This document shows positions 38,231 to 46,646 of a stretch of DNA of 64,000 bases, piece after piece. Source of the DNA: a bacterium (lineage in GTDB: Bacteria; Hinthialibacterota; Hinthialibacteria; Hinthialibacterales; Hinthialibacteraceae); assembly GCA_016125385.1 (NCBI GenBank), contig WGLV01000059.1:1-64000 (forward strand). The letters run 5' to 3'. The notes beneath the pieces were generated by a model. It did no database searches, was not told the origin of the DNA, and saw only the letters and a list, made by a program, of their open reading frames with translations. Position 1 is the first letter of the stretch, and each line of letters begins with the position of its first letter. Both the position numbers and the translations under genes were made by a program.

Positions 38231-39223
38231 ATGCGTTGCGCTCTCCGTCTTATCTGCGTCATCCCGATGCTCGCACTACTGGCGCTTCAGGCCCTCGCCC
38301 AGCCTCGGGGCGGCGCGCTGGATGGAGAGCGCTATCGCGTCATCGTCAGCTCGGACATTGGCGGCGGCGATGAAGACGACGACCAGTCGATGGTGCATTT
38401 TCTGTTGTATTCCGATCTGTTCGACGTCGAAGGCTTGGTCTCGTCTCCTCCCAAACAGGGCCGGCTCAGCGATATTCTCGAAGTAATCGATGTATACGAA
38501 AAAGATTACCCCGCGCTGAAAACGCATTCCAAACTCTACCCCTCTCCGGATGCGTTGCGTGCGATCTCCAGACAGGGCGCTGAAGAAGCCAACCCGGCGC
38601 CGGGCTATAGCTCATCGACCGAAGGCTCAAGCTGGATCGTGCAATGCGCCCGCAAAAATGATCCGCGCCCGCTGTACGTACTGGTGTGGGGCGGAATCAG
38701 CGACGTGGCGCAGGCGTTGCACGACGCGCCAGACATCAAGCCCAAACTGCGCGTCTATTACATCGCCAGTTGGAACCGGAGAAACGATCAGGCCTCGTTC
38801 GATTATATCGACCGTGAACATCCCGATTTATGGATCATCCAGTGCGAGACGACGTTTCGCGGCTGGTACGTTGGCGGAGCCGCTCCGGAAGATTTCGGCA
38901 ATCGGGAATTCGTAAAGCGCTATGTGAAAGAGATGGGCGCGCTGGGAGAGTATTTTTATCCCCTCAAAAACAGACAAATCAAAATGGGCGACACCCCGTC
39001 GGTCGCCTACCTGTTGCGCGGTGAACCGGAAGACCCGGAGTCTCCCAGTTGGGGTGGACGTTTTCAGCACAAGGAAGGCCGTCCAGACTGGTATGTCGAT
39101 CTGGACGGCCCTGAGTTTCAGGAGGGTGAATTTCCCGGCGCCAAAACCGTCAACCGGTGGCGCGAAGACTATCTGCGTGACTTTCAACGCCGGTTTGAAC
39201 GCGTCCACCCGGCGGAAAAGTAA
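38231..39223 (+). CDS. secreted DUF1593 (nucleoside hydrolase-like) protein
   Basis: A 330-residue protein with a signal peptide (MRCALRLICVIPMLALLALQ). It matches the DUF1593 / cellulose-binding Sde182 nucleoside hydrolase-like domain: VIVSSDIGGGDEDDDQSM has the acidic Asp cluster of nucleoside-hydrolase folds, followed by VEGLVSSPPKQGR and LVWGGISDVAQAL. Members are secreted and found in polysaccharide-degradation gene sets; the reaction is not established. The ATG at 38231 follows AAAGGCGA. It converges on the rhamnogalacturonan lyase gene with only 3 bases between stops. Confidence 0.85.
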   Translation: MRCALRLICVIPMLALLALQALAQPRGGALDGERYRVIVSSDIGGGDEDDDQSMVHFLLYSDLFDVEGLVSSPPKQGRLSDILEVIDVYEKDYPALKTHSKLYPSPDALRAISRQGAEEANPAPGYSSSTEGSSWIVQCARKNDPRPLYVLVWGGISDVAQALHDAPDIKPKLRVYYIASWNRRNDQASFDYIDREHPDLWIIQCETTFRGWYVGGAAPEDFGNREFVKRYVKEMGALGEYFYPLKNRQIKMGDTPSVAYLLRGEPEDPESPSWGGRFQHKEGRPDWYVDLDGPEFQEGEFPGAKTVNRWREDYLRDFQRRFERVHPAEK

Positions 39224-39226
39224 ACC

Positions 39227-40888
39227 TTACTCGCCCAGCTGCGCGGGATAGTAATACCCCATCGTCTGCGCCGCAACGCCTAACCGGTACTGATGATCCT
39301 GTAACAGGCACGGCCGGCGCGAATCCGCTTCGATGCGGGTGGTATAGATGCGCAATTCGCCGTCGCGCGAGGTGATGATTTCTTCCCGCCAGTCGCCCAG
39401 GCAATCCATCACCGCGACCAGTTTGCCTTCCAGCTTCTGCATGTCGTCCTGATCCCAATCACGGACGGCGCCGTTCGTCACCACTTCTTTCCGCGGATCG
39501 GCGTCCCACCAGACCGGGCGTGGAGACAGCGTACCTCCCTCGCGTTTTTCAATCAGTTCGCCGCTCGCGCTGTAAAACCAGCGCTCGTCCGAATCGCGCT
39601 CTCCGCTGTACGTTTCCATACCGGGATACTCAGCCAGCACGTCGCCGATCATGCCCTGATTGTGGATATGTTTGGTCGGTTGTTTATGCGTCCATAATTT
39701 CCGTCCGGTCTTGGCGTCGACCAGACAGACGCCGTCGGTATCCTGCCGCGTCTCAAAGCCGTAATAGATTTCCAGACCCGGATTCGATGGATCGATATCG
39801 GCCACATAACATACGTCGGGGTGTCCCATGCCGAGGGTCCACATCTCTTTCCCGTTATCATCGATCGTTTCCGAACCGATCACCAGCTCATCGCGCCCGT
39901 CAGCGTCGATGTCGGCGGTAATCAGGCCGTGCGATCCGCCGCCCCGGTATTTGGGCATGTCTTCCGTCGCTTCCCAAGTCCAGATCGGATTGAATTTCGA
40001 ATCGAGCGCCGCCGTGCGGATCAGCTTATACGTACCGCGCTGCATGATGAGCGAAGGGTTTTTTCCATCCAGATACGCGATCGTTAAAAAATTCCGGCAG
40101 GAGCGGTTATAATCGACGTAGCCTTCACGAGTGATCCAGTCGGTTTTCGCGACGGCTTTTCCGGTTTCGCCATCGAGTTTCACCAGGTATTCCGGTCCGG
40201 AATGCACCAGCCCTTTTTCATCGCGTGGATCGCCCTCGCCCGCTTTGCAGTACACCTCGGCTTTTCCATCGCCGTCCACGTCATACACTACCCAGGGCGA
40301 ATACCAGATCCCCGCCTCAATGGCCCAGCCCATGTCGTAGCGCCACAGCATTTCACCGTCGAGCGAATAGGCTTCGATTTTGTAGGTCGTCGGGCTTTTT
40401 TTCCAGTATCCGGGCTGTTGATAGGGATCGGTGTTGAAGTCGGGCTGCTTGATGAGAAACTCCAGCCGGCCGTCTCCATTCAGATCGCCAACGCCGATCT
40501 TCTGAAAATCGTAATCGCCGCCCAGTGGAATTTTCACATAGGGATCTTCGACTCCGTCCACTTCCAGCGCCGCTGTAGCGAGAACTTTATCGTCCCCCTC
40601 GCGCATCAGCCGCCAGGCATAGCGTTTGCCTTTTTCCACGTTCCGGTCGACCGCGTTCGTCGTGCGCTGATCGAATTCCACGGGCTGAGCGTCGCCGCCT
40701 TCCTCGATGCGAACAAGTTGAAAACGCGCCCCGGGTGCATCGTCTTTCAGCATACGCCAACCGATGTACGCCGAGCCGTCGCCGCGCTCTAGCGCGATCA
40801 TTCCCCGGTCGAGCTTTTCTTCTGATAGAGCGGGCAGCGCGATCAACATGACTAAACCAGCGAGTTGGATCAATCGATTTCGTAACAT
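39227..40888 (-). CDS. secreted rhamnogalacturonan lyase (PL11-type)
   Basis: The 553-residue protein has a signal peptide (MLRNRLIQLAGLVMLIALPA). It then shows a fibronectin-like N-terminal part (VERGDGSAYIGWRML... pattern, about 25-110) and the eight-bladed propeller of family 11 polysaccharide lyases. Calcium-type motifs repeat through the propeller: GDLNGDGRLEFLIKQPD, YDVDGDGKAEVYCK, ADIDADGRDELVIG. GGGSHGLI, HNQGMIGDVLAEYPG and QDHQYRLGVAAQTMGY are typical of PL11. These enzymes cleave the rhamnosyl-galacturonic acid backbone of rhamnogalacturonan I by beta-elimination. It is the strongest evidence for pectin use in this cluster. Confidence 0.92.
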   Translation of the reverse strand: MLRNRLIQLAGLVMLIALPALSEEKLDRGMIALERGDGSAYIGWRMLKDDAPGARFQLVRIEEGGDAQPVEFDQRTTNAVDRNVEKGKRYAWRLMREGDDKVLATAALEVDGVEDPYVKIPLGGDYDFQKIGVGDLNGDGRLEFLIKQPDFNTDPYQQPGYWKKSPTTYKIEAYSLDGEMLWRYDMGWAIEAGIWYSPWVVYDVDGDGKAEVYCKAGEGDPRDEKGLVHSGPEYLVKLDGETGKAVAKTDWITREGYVDYNRSCRNFLTIAYLDGKNPSLIMQRGTYKLIRTAALDSKFNPIWTWEATEDMPKYRGGGSHGLITADIDADGRDELVIGSETIDDNGKEMWTLGMGHPDVCYVADIDPSNPGLEIYYGFETRQDTDGVCLVDAKTGRKLWTHKQPTKHIHNQGMIGDVLAEYPGMETYSGERDSDERWFYSASGELIEKREGGTLSPRPVWWDADPRKEVVTNGAVRDWDQDDMQKLEGKLVAVMDCLGDWREEIITSRDGELRIYTTRIEADSRRPCLLQDHQYRLGVAAQTMGYYYPAQLGE

Positions 40889-40911
40889 GATTCCCCCCGA
40901 ATCATTAGAAT

Positions 40912-42348
40912 TTATTCTTCACCGGGTTTTGTGGCGTCGCGCTTTTCAGCGTCAGGCGCGTTGATTTCCGGCATCCAGCGTGACAGGTCGCGCCGAACAG
41001 GCTCGAATCGCGCGTCGCTCGCCAGATTCGTCCATTCGAGCGGATCGGCGTCATGATCGTAGAGTTCTTCCGAGCCGTCTTCATATCGAATATATCTCCA
41101 ACGTTCGGATCGAACGCTGTGATTGTTGCGGCCATACGTCGTGACGGCGGGCCGGTTCCATTCGCGCCGGGGGTCGTGAAGCAATGGCGTCAGGCTCACT
41201 CCCTCCAGCGCGGGGTTGGTTTTCAATCCGCACAATTCGACCAGCGTTGGATACACATCCAGAAGAGTTACGGTCCGATCGCATCGCGCTCCGTTTTGAG
41301 CGGAACCGGGAACCGACACGATGAATGGCATGCGGGTGGCTTCTTCCCACAAAGCGAATTTTCGCCAATGCAGTTTCTCGCCGAGATGCCAGCCATGATC
41401 CCCCCACAACACGATGATCGTATTATCCGCGTATTGGCTCTGTTCAAGCGCATCCAGCAGGCGCCCCAGCATGGCGTCGGTAAAGTGGATGCAGGCCAGG
41501 TACGACGCTACCGCTTTGCGCCAGTTGTGCGTTTCCGTAACTCTGCGATGATCGCCATCCGGCTTCGCCATTTTCACTCCCGCGGGCGGAACATCGTCGA
41601 GATCATTCTCATTCACGTTGGGCAACGTGATTGTCTCCGGGGGAAATTCATCGAAGTATTTCTTCGGGGCGTACCAGGGCAGATGCGGCCTGAATAATCC
41701 ACACGCCAGAAAGAACGGCTGATCGTGTTTTTGATTGAGAAAATCCGCGCCCCACTCAACCACTTTAAAATCGTCCATATCGTCATCGGCGGCGTCGACG
41801 GGACCCCAGTCGAAATGCGCCGTATTTTTAATTCCGTTCAGCGGCTTCACCGGCGGTTCGGGGTTGCTTCCCTGTTTTACGTATTCATCCCACGCGGGTG
41901 GATCGTATGAATATCCGCCATGAAACAGTTTTCCACGGCCGGCCGTGGAATATCCGTTTTGCTTGAACCACATCGGCAACGTGACCGCGTCCGGCATGGC
42001 GGGACGCCACGGCTGGCTGTTGAGATACACGCCCGAAGATGAGGGGCGGATTCCAGTCAGAAGGCTGGCCCGCGATGGATTGCAGGCCGGCGCCGAACAA
42101 TAACAGCGGGTGAATAACACGCCGCGATTCGCCAGACGGTCGAGATTGGGGGTTTTCGTATCGGGATGCCCTCCCAGACATCCGATCCAATCGTTGAGAT
42201 CGTCGACCGCGATGAACAACACGTTCGGCCGATCCGCGCTTCGCGCCAATCCCATGGAAACCTGATGGATGATTGGCAGGGCGGCGCCCTGAAACGAACG
42301 CTGGATGAACTCTCGCCGGTTCAAGGAGTCCCGTGACATACCCGACAC
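40912..42348 (-). CDS. exported sulfatase (iduronate-2-sulfatase-like), Tat signal
   Basis: The 478-residue type I sulfatase has a twin-arginine-like N-terminus (NRREFIQRSFQGAALP), unlike the Sec signal of the sulfatase at 31633. Metal ligands lie in VLFIAVDDLNDW. The formylglycine motif is C89-N-P-S-R followed by ASLLTGIRPSS, and the second site is VLWGDHGWHLGEK. DDLNDWIGCLGGHP is typical of the iduronate-2-sulfatase subgroup, but the substrate cannot be assigned from this. It lies 23 bases upstream of the lyase gene on the same strand and is probably co-transcribed with it, suggesting a sulfated pectin-like target. Confidence 0.93.
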   Translation of the reverse strand: MSGMSRDSLNRREFIQRSFQGAALPIIHQVSMGLARSADRPNVLFIAVDDLNDWIGCLGGHPDTKTPNLDRLANRGVLFTRCYCSAPACNPSRASLLTGIRPSSSGVYLNSQPWRPAMPDAVTLPMWFKQNGYSTAGRGKLFHGGYSYDPPAWDEYVKQGSNPEPPVKPLNGIKNTAHFDWGPVDAADDDMDDFKVVEWGADFLNQKHDQPFFLACGLFRPHLPWYAPKKYFDEFPPETITLPNVNENDLDDVPPAGVKMAKPDGDHRRVTETHNWRKAVASYLACIHFTDAMLGRLLDALEQSQYADNTIIVLWGDHGWHLGEKLHWRKFALWEEATRMPFIVSVPGSAQNGARCDRTVTLLDVYPTLVELCGLKTNPALEGVSLTPLLHDPRREWNRPAVTTYGRNNHSVRSERWRYIRYEDGSEELYDHDADPLEWTNLASDARFEPVRRDLSRWMPEINAPDAEKRDATKPGEE

Positions 42349-42446
42349 GTCCTTCTAGTTGATTTTGAGTCAGATCAAGAGATACCATACTCACACTTGC
42401 TTTGCAATTCATTAAAGTAGTTATTCATGGCTCACCCGGATTATTC

Positions 42447-43397
42447 ATGTTAAAAACCATCTGTAACGCATATACCAACCTTTTCGTGGTATGGGTCGTC
42501 CTGTTCGGCGCCATCGCGTACTTTCTTCCCGAACCGTTTCTGGCGATGAAACCCGGCATGAACTGGTTTTTCGCCATCACCATGTTCGGCATCGGCGTAG
42601 TGCTTGAACCGGATGATTTCATCCGCATCGGCCGCCATCCCGTCATCATCCTGACCGGCGTCATCTCGCAATACACGCTGATGCCGCTGGGCGCTTACGC
42701 CATTTCCACCGCGATGGGGCTGCCCAGAGAGATCGCCGCCGGGCTGATTCTGACCGGCGCGGCGCCGGGCGCCATGTCGAGCAATGTCCTCAGTTATGTG
42801 GCGAAAGCCGATACCGCCTATTCCGTCTCGCTGACCACCGCGTCCACGCTGCTCTGCCCGCTTTTGACGCCCGGGCTGACCCTGCTGTTGGCGGGAGCGA
42901 AAATGGATGTGGAATTCACGAAAATGATGATCGATATTTTATGGATGGTCATCGTTCCCCTGCTGGCGGGCTTTGGCGTGCGCCGCCTGGCGCCGGAACG
43001 AATCGGGCGCATTCTGTACATCTTCCCCGCCCTGTCAACCACCTTCATCGTGTTCGTTTGCAGCGTCGTAATCGCCAGCAACCGCGGCGCGCTGATTCAC
43101 ATTACCGGCGCGATCCTCCTCGCCGCGCTGGTTCTCAACGCCTACGGCATGGCGGCGGGTTATGGTGTAGGATGGCTGACTCGTATGAACGTCAGCCGGC
43201 GGCGAACGCTCTCCATCGAGATCGGCATGCAGAACGCCGGGCTGGGCGCGGTGCTCGCGCTGAAATACTTCGGCGATCGGGCGGCGTCGCCCGCCGCGCT
43301 GTTTGTTTTCGTCTGCATCATCACCGCCAGCGCCATGGCGTCATACTGGCGCAACCGTCCCATCGATGAAACCATCGCGGAAGGAGCCTCAGCATGA
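42447..43397 (+). CDS. bile acid:sodium symporter-family (BASS) transporter
   Basis: A 316-residue integral membrane protein with nine to ten hydrophobic helices and the BASS signatures MFGIGVVLEPDDF and GLILTGAAPGAMSSNVLSYV, then MQNAGLGAVLAL. These carriers take up organic acids or other solutes with sodium. In this cluster the cargo may be a uronate or aldonate breakdown product, which is inference. ATG 42447 is preferred over a TTG 45 bases upstream. The stop overlaps the start of the deacetylase gene by 4 bases. Confidence 0.9.
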   Translation: MLKTICNAYTNLFVVWVVLFGAIAYFLPEPFLAMKPGMNWFFAITMFGIGVVLEPDDFIRIGRHPVIILTGVISQYTLMPLGAYAISTAMGLPREIAAGLILTGAAPGAMSSNVLSYVAKADTAYSVSLTTASTLLCPLLTPGLTLLLAGAKMDVEFTKMMIDILWMVIVPLLAGFGVRRLAPERIGRILYIFPALSTTFIVFVCSVVIASNRGALIHITGAILLAALVLNAYGMAAGYGVGWLTRMNVSRRRTLSIEIGMQNAGLGAVLALKYFGDRAASPAALFVFVCIITASAMASYWRNRPIDETIAEGASA

Positions 43398-44251
43398 TCA
43401 AGCCATTCGCCTTCATCTTCTTTCTCGTCTTCGCCGCCGTTTCTTCATACGCCGCCGACGGACCGATCCGCCTGCTAGTCCGCGCCGACGATATTGGCGC
43501 CACGCATGACGTCAACACCGCCTGCATCCAAGCCTATACCGACGGCGTCGCGCGGTCCATCGAAGCGCTGGTTCCCGCGCCGTGGTTCAACCTCGCCGCC
43601 AAAATGCTGAACGAACATCCCGAGATCGACGTGGGCGTTCATCTCTGCCTCACCAGCGAATGGGAAAACCTGAAATGGCGGCCTGTCACGCCCGCAACCA
43701 CGTTCGTTGATGCGATGGGTAATTTTCTGCCCATGACCAGCCAGCGGCCCGACTTTCCTCCCAACACAGGATTCATACAGGCCAATCCGGATCCAGACGA
43801 GGTTGAACGCGAGCTGCGCGCTCAGATCGAGATCGCGAAAAAAGCAATTCACAACGTCACTCACCTGTCCGCGCACATGGGGACGGCGACCTGTATGCCC
43901 GAACTGAAAGAGATCACCGGCCGGCTCGCCGAGGAATACGATCTTCCTATCGAACTGCCCGTGCAACTTTCCCGCTTCCCCAGCTGGAGCGGGGCGGACA
44001 AAACGCCCGGCGAGAAAACCGCCGCTCTGGTGAACGCGCTTGAAACCATCGGCCCCGGCACATACCTGATCGTCGAGCACCCCGGCCTCGATACGCCTGA
44101 AATGCAGGATATCGGCCATAAGGGGTATGAAAACGTCGCGGCAGACCGGGCGGGCGTACTGTTCGCCTACTGCAGCCCGGAGGTTAAAAGCGTGATCGAG
44201 CGCCGCGGCATCCAACTGGTCAGCTACGCGGATCTGTTGCGCAAGGATTAA
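43394..44251 (+). CDS. secreted ChbG/YdjC-type carbohydrate deacetylase
   Basis: A 285-residue protein with a signal peptide (MIKPFAFIFFLVFAAVSSYA). It belongs to the YdjC/ChbG family: the metal site LLVRADDIGATHDVN gives the two aspartates, and EIDVGVHLCLTSEW and VTHLSAHMGTATCM give the histidines. Family members remove acetyl groups from chito-oligosaccharides or other acetylated sugars. A signal peptide is less usual in the family and suggests action in the periplasm. It is coupled to the transporter gene (4-base overlap) and followed 3 bases later by the kinase gene. Confidence 0.88.
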   Translation: MIKPFAFIFFLVFAAVSSYAADGPIRLLVRADDIGATHDVNTACIQAYTDGVARSIEALVPAPWFNLAAKMLNEHPEIDVGVHLCLTSEWENLKWRPVTPATTFVDAMGNFLPMTSQRPDFPPNTGFIQANPDPDEVERELRAQIEIAKKAIHNVTHLSAHMGTATCMPELKEITGRLAEEYDLPIELPVQLSRFPSWSGADKTPGEKTAALVNALETIGPGTYLIVEHPGLDTPEMQDIGHKGYENVAADRAGVLFAYCSPEVKSVIERRGIQLVSYADLLRKD

Positions 44252-44254
44252 ACA

Positions 44255-45238
44255 ATGGCCGATCTCGTCACGTTGGGCGAGGTCATGATCGGCCTCTCGC
44301 CGCCGAACCGCCAGCGGCTTGAACAGGCGAGGTCGCTTCAAATCCGGCTTGCGGGAGGCGAGTACAACGTCGCGGCGGGCTTCTCGCGGCTGGGCGGTTC
44401 AAGCATCTTCGTTTCGCGGCTGCCGCAAAACCCTCTGGGGCGTATGACCGCTCTGAAGTGCCGCGAACACGGCGTTGACGCCTCGCGAATCGTGAGCTCA
44501 CCCGATGAGCGCATGGGACTGTTCTTTATAGAGCACGGCGCCGCGCCGCGCGCGACCTCGGTGTTGTACGACCGCAGGTCGTCGGCCTTCAGCCGGGCTC
44601 GTCCCGGTGATTTCGACTGGCCCGCGATTTTTCATGGCGCGCGCTGGTTTCACCTGACGGGCATTACTCCCGCGCTGTCTGAATCCGCGAAACAATGCGC
44701 CTGGGCCGCGCTGAACGCGGCGCGCGAAGCGGGCGTTTCGATCAGCATCGACATTAACTACCGCGCCGCGTTGTGGAGCAAAGTAGACGCCCGGCGCTGC
44801 ATGACGCCGATGATCGAGGGAGCGGAGCTGTTTTTCACCAGCCTCGACGAAACGAGATCGATCCTCCGCATCGACGGCGATGAAGAAGAGGCGGCAGAGC
44901 GCCTGATGGACAGCCTCAGCGTCGGGATGGTGCTTTTCACGCGGCGTGAAACCCATTCCAGTCAGCGCCACATCTGGTCGGCATGCGCGTATACTCGTGA
45001 GGGCGTACATCGTTCGCGAGAGTACGATCTCGAAGTCGTCGACCGTATCGGCGGTGGAGACGCCTTCATCGCGGGCTTCCTCTTCGGGCAGCTCAACTAT
45101 GACGCACCCCGCGCCCTGGATCTGGGCGCCGCCTTCTGCGCGCTCAAACATACCACGCCCGGCGATCTGAACTGGGCGACGCTCGAAGAGACGCAACGCC
45201 TGGCGTTCGAAAGTGGTTCATTACGCATCGATCGCTAA
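44255..45238 (+). CDS. PfkB-family sugar kinase, probable 2-keto-3-deoxygluconate/galactonate kinase
   Basis: A 327-residue ribokinase-fold enzyme. N-terminal LVTLGEVMIGLSPPNR and LAGGEYNVAAGFSRLGG, the internal ISIDINYRAALW and the catalytic RIGGGDAFIAGFLFG (GxGD motif) are typical of 2-keto-3-deoxygluconate kinases (KdgK). It would phosphorylate the keto-deoxy acid made by the dehydratase encoded next, before aldol cleavage; no matching aldolase is in the window. It has no signal peptide, so it acts in the cytoplasm. Exact epimer preference (gluconate or galactonate) is undecided. Confidence 0.87.
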   Translation: MADLVTLGEVMIGLSPPNRQRLEQARSLQIRLAGGEYNVAAGFSRLGGSSIFVSRLPQNPLGRMTALKCREHGVDASRIVSSPDERMGLFFIEHGAAPRATSVLYDRRSSAFSRARPGDFDWPAIFHGARWFHLTGITPALSESAKQCAWAALNAAREAGVSISIDINYRAALWSKVDARRCMTPMIEGAELFFTSLDETRSILRIDGDEEEAAERLMDSLSVGMVLFTRRETHSSQRHIWSACAYTREGVHRSREYDLEVVDRIGGGDAFIAGFLFGQLNYDAPRALDLGAAFCALKHTTPGDLNWATLEETQRLAFESGSLRIDR

Positions 45239-45288
45239 TCGGCATCATCCTGTACGGCCGCCACAATCTTTATTAACGGGAGTTGACG

Positions 45289-46530
45289 ATGAAAACGGAT
45301 TCAGGATTGCAGAACCCCATCCAGCGCCGGCGCGTGATCGCCGGACTTTTCGGCGCGGGCGCCCTTGCCTTATCTCCTCCCGCCCGCGCTCAATCGGATG
45401 GCGCTCCGGTTGCGCCCAAAGACAACATCAAGATCACTCGGCTCGAAACGTTTCTGGTCAAACCGCGCTGGCTTTTCTTAAAAATCCACACCGACGCGGG
45501 CATCGTCGGGCTTGGCGAACCCATCGTCGAAGGCCGCGCAAGGACCTGCGCCGAAGCGGTCGCCGAAATCGAACCCTACCTGATTGGCAAAGATCCTCGC
45601 CGCGTCGTTCATCACTGGCAGGCGATATACCGTCACGCTTTTTACCGCGGAGGCCCGGTGTTAACCAGTGCGCTGAGCGGCATCGACCAGGCGCTGTGGG
45701 ATATCAAGGGCAAGGCGCTTGGCGTCCCCGTTTATGAATTGCTGGGCGGACCCACCCGTGATCGCATCCGGGTTTACGCGCGCGGCGACTCGCCCGAGCG
45801 CCTGATCGAAAATAAAAAGGCGGGTTTCACCACGTTCAAAACCGGCGTCGCAAAAGAACGTCCCGCCCGAATCGTCGAAACGCCAGCCTTCGTCGCTCAC
45901 GCCGCCGAAGCCTTCGCCCGGCTGCGTGAAGCCGCCGGTCCTGAATGCGATATCGGCATCGACTTTCACGGCGCCATCTCTCCACAAACCGCGAAACTCC
46001 TCATCAAAGCGCTTGAGCCATATCAGCCCATGTTTATCGAAGAGCCGGTGAACTGCCAGGAAGCTGACGTCATGGCTGAAATCGCGCGCGGCACCTACCT
46101 GCCCATCGCCACGGGCGAACGCATCTTCACCAAGTGGGGTTTTCGTGAAATTCTCGAAAAACAGGCGGCTTCGATCCTTCAGCCCGATCTCTGTCACGCC
46201 GGCGGCATCACCGAAGTACGCCTCATCGCGGGCATGGCTGAAGCCTTCTACGCCGCCGTCGCGCCGCATAATCCGCTGGGGCCGATCTCGCTGGCGGCAG
46301 GCCTTCAGATCGCGGCGTCGATCCCCAATTTCCTCTGTCAGGAACAGGCCAGTCTGGGCGAGGGCTATCTCAAGAAACCGTTCGAAATCAAAAACGGATA
46401 CGTCGATCTTCCCACCGGGCCCGGACTGGGCATTGAACTCGACGAAGACCAGCTTGCTGGAAAAATCGATCACGACTGGCGCAATCCCGAAACCTACGAC
46501 GCCGATGACGGCTCCGTCGTCGATTGGTAA
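45289..46530 (+). CDS. D-galactonate dehydratase-like enolase-superfamily enzyme with Tat-like signal
   Basis: A 413-residue mandelate-racemase-subgroup enzyme close to DgoD: RWLFLKIHTDAGIVGLGEP, the VEGRARTCAEAV segment, HAFYRGGPVLTSALSG and IDQALWDIKGKALGVPVYEL. Metal ligands are visible in IGIDFHGAIS (Asp and the acid/base His), MFIEEPVNCQ (Glu) and IATGERIFTKW (Glu), with the second His in LCHAGGIT or APHNPLGPI. It would dehydrate a hexonate to 2-keto-3-deoxyhexonate. The N-terminus (IQRRRVIAGLFGAGALALSP) looks like a twin-arginine signal, odd for a catabolic dehydratase. ATG 45289 has GGGAG upstream. Confidence 0.9.
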   Translation: MKTDSGLQNPIQRRRVIAGLFGAGALALSPPARAQSDGAPVAPKDNIKITRLETFLVKPRWLFLKIHTDAGIVGLGEPIVEGRARTCAEAVAEIEPYLIGKDPRRVVHHWQAIYRHAFYRGGPVLTSALSGIDQALWDIKGKALGVPVYELLGGPTRDRIRVYARGDSPERLIENKKAGFTTFKTGVAKERPARIVETPAFVAHAAEAFARLREAAGPECDIGIDFHGAISPQTAKLLIKALEPYQPMFIEEPVNCQEADVMAEIARGTYLPIATGERIFTKWGFREILEKQAASILQPDLCHAGGITEVRLIAGMAEAFYAAVAPHNPLGPISLAAGLQIAASIPNFLCQEQASLGEGYLKKPFEIKNGYVDLPTGPGLGIELDEDQLAGKIDHDWRNPETYDADDGSVVDW

Positions 46531-46646
46531 AACAAACATACAATCGCTGCGATTCAAACTCTGCGATAAAACGGCCGCGAGTCTTGGTCCTGAGAGAAAA
46601 ATATGGTGGGATAGGTTACTGGATAAACCAAAATGGGGTAGGAAAT

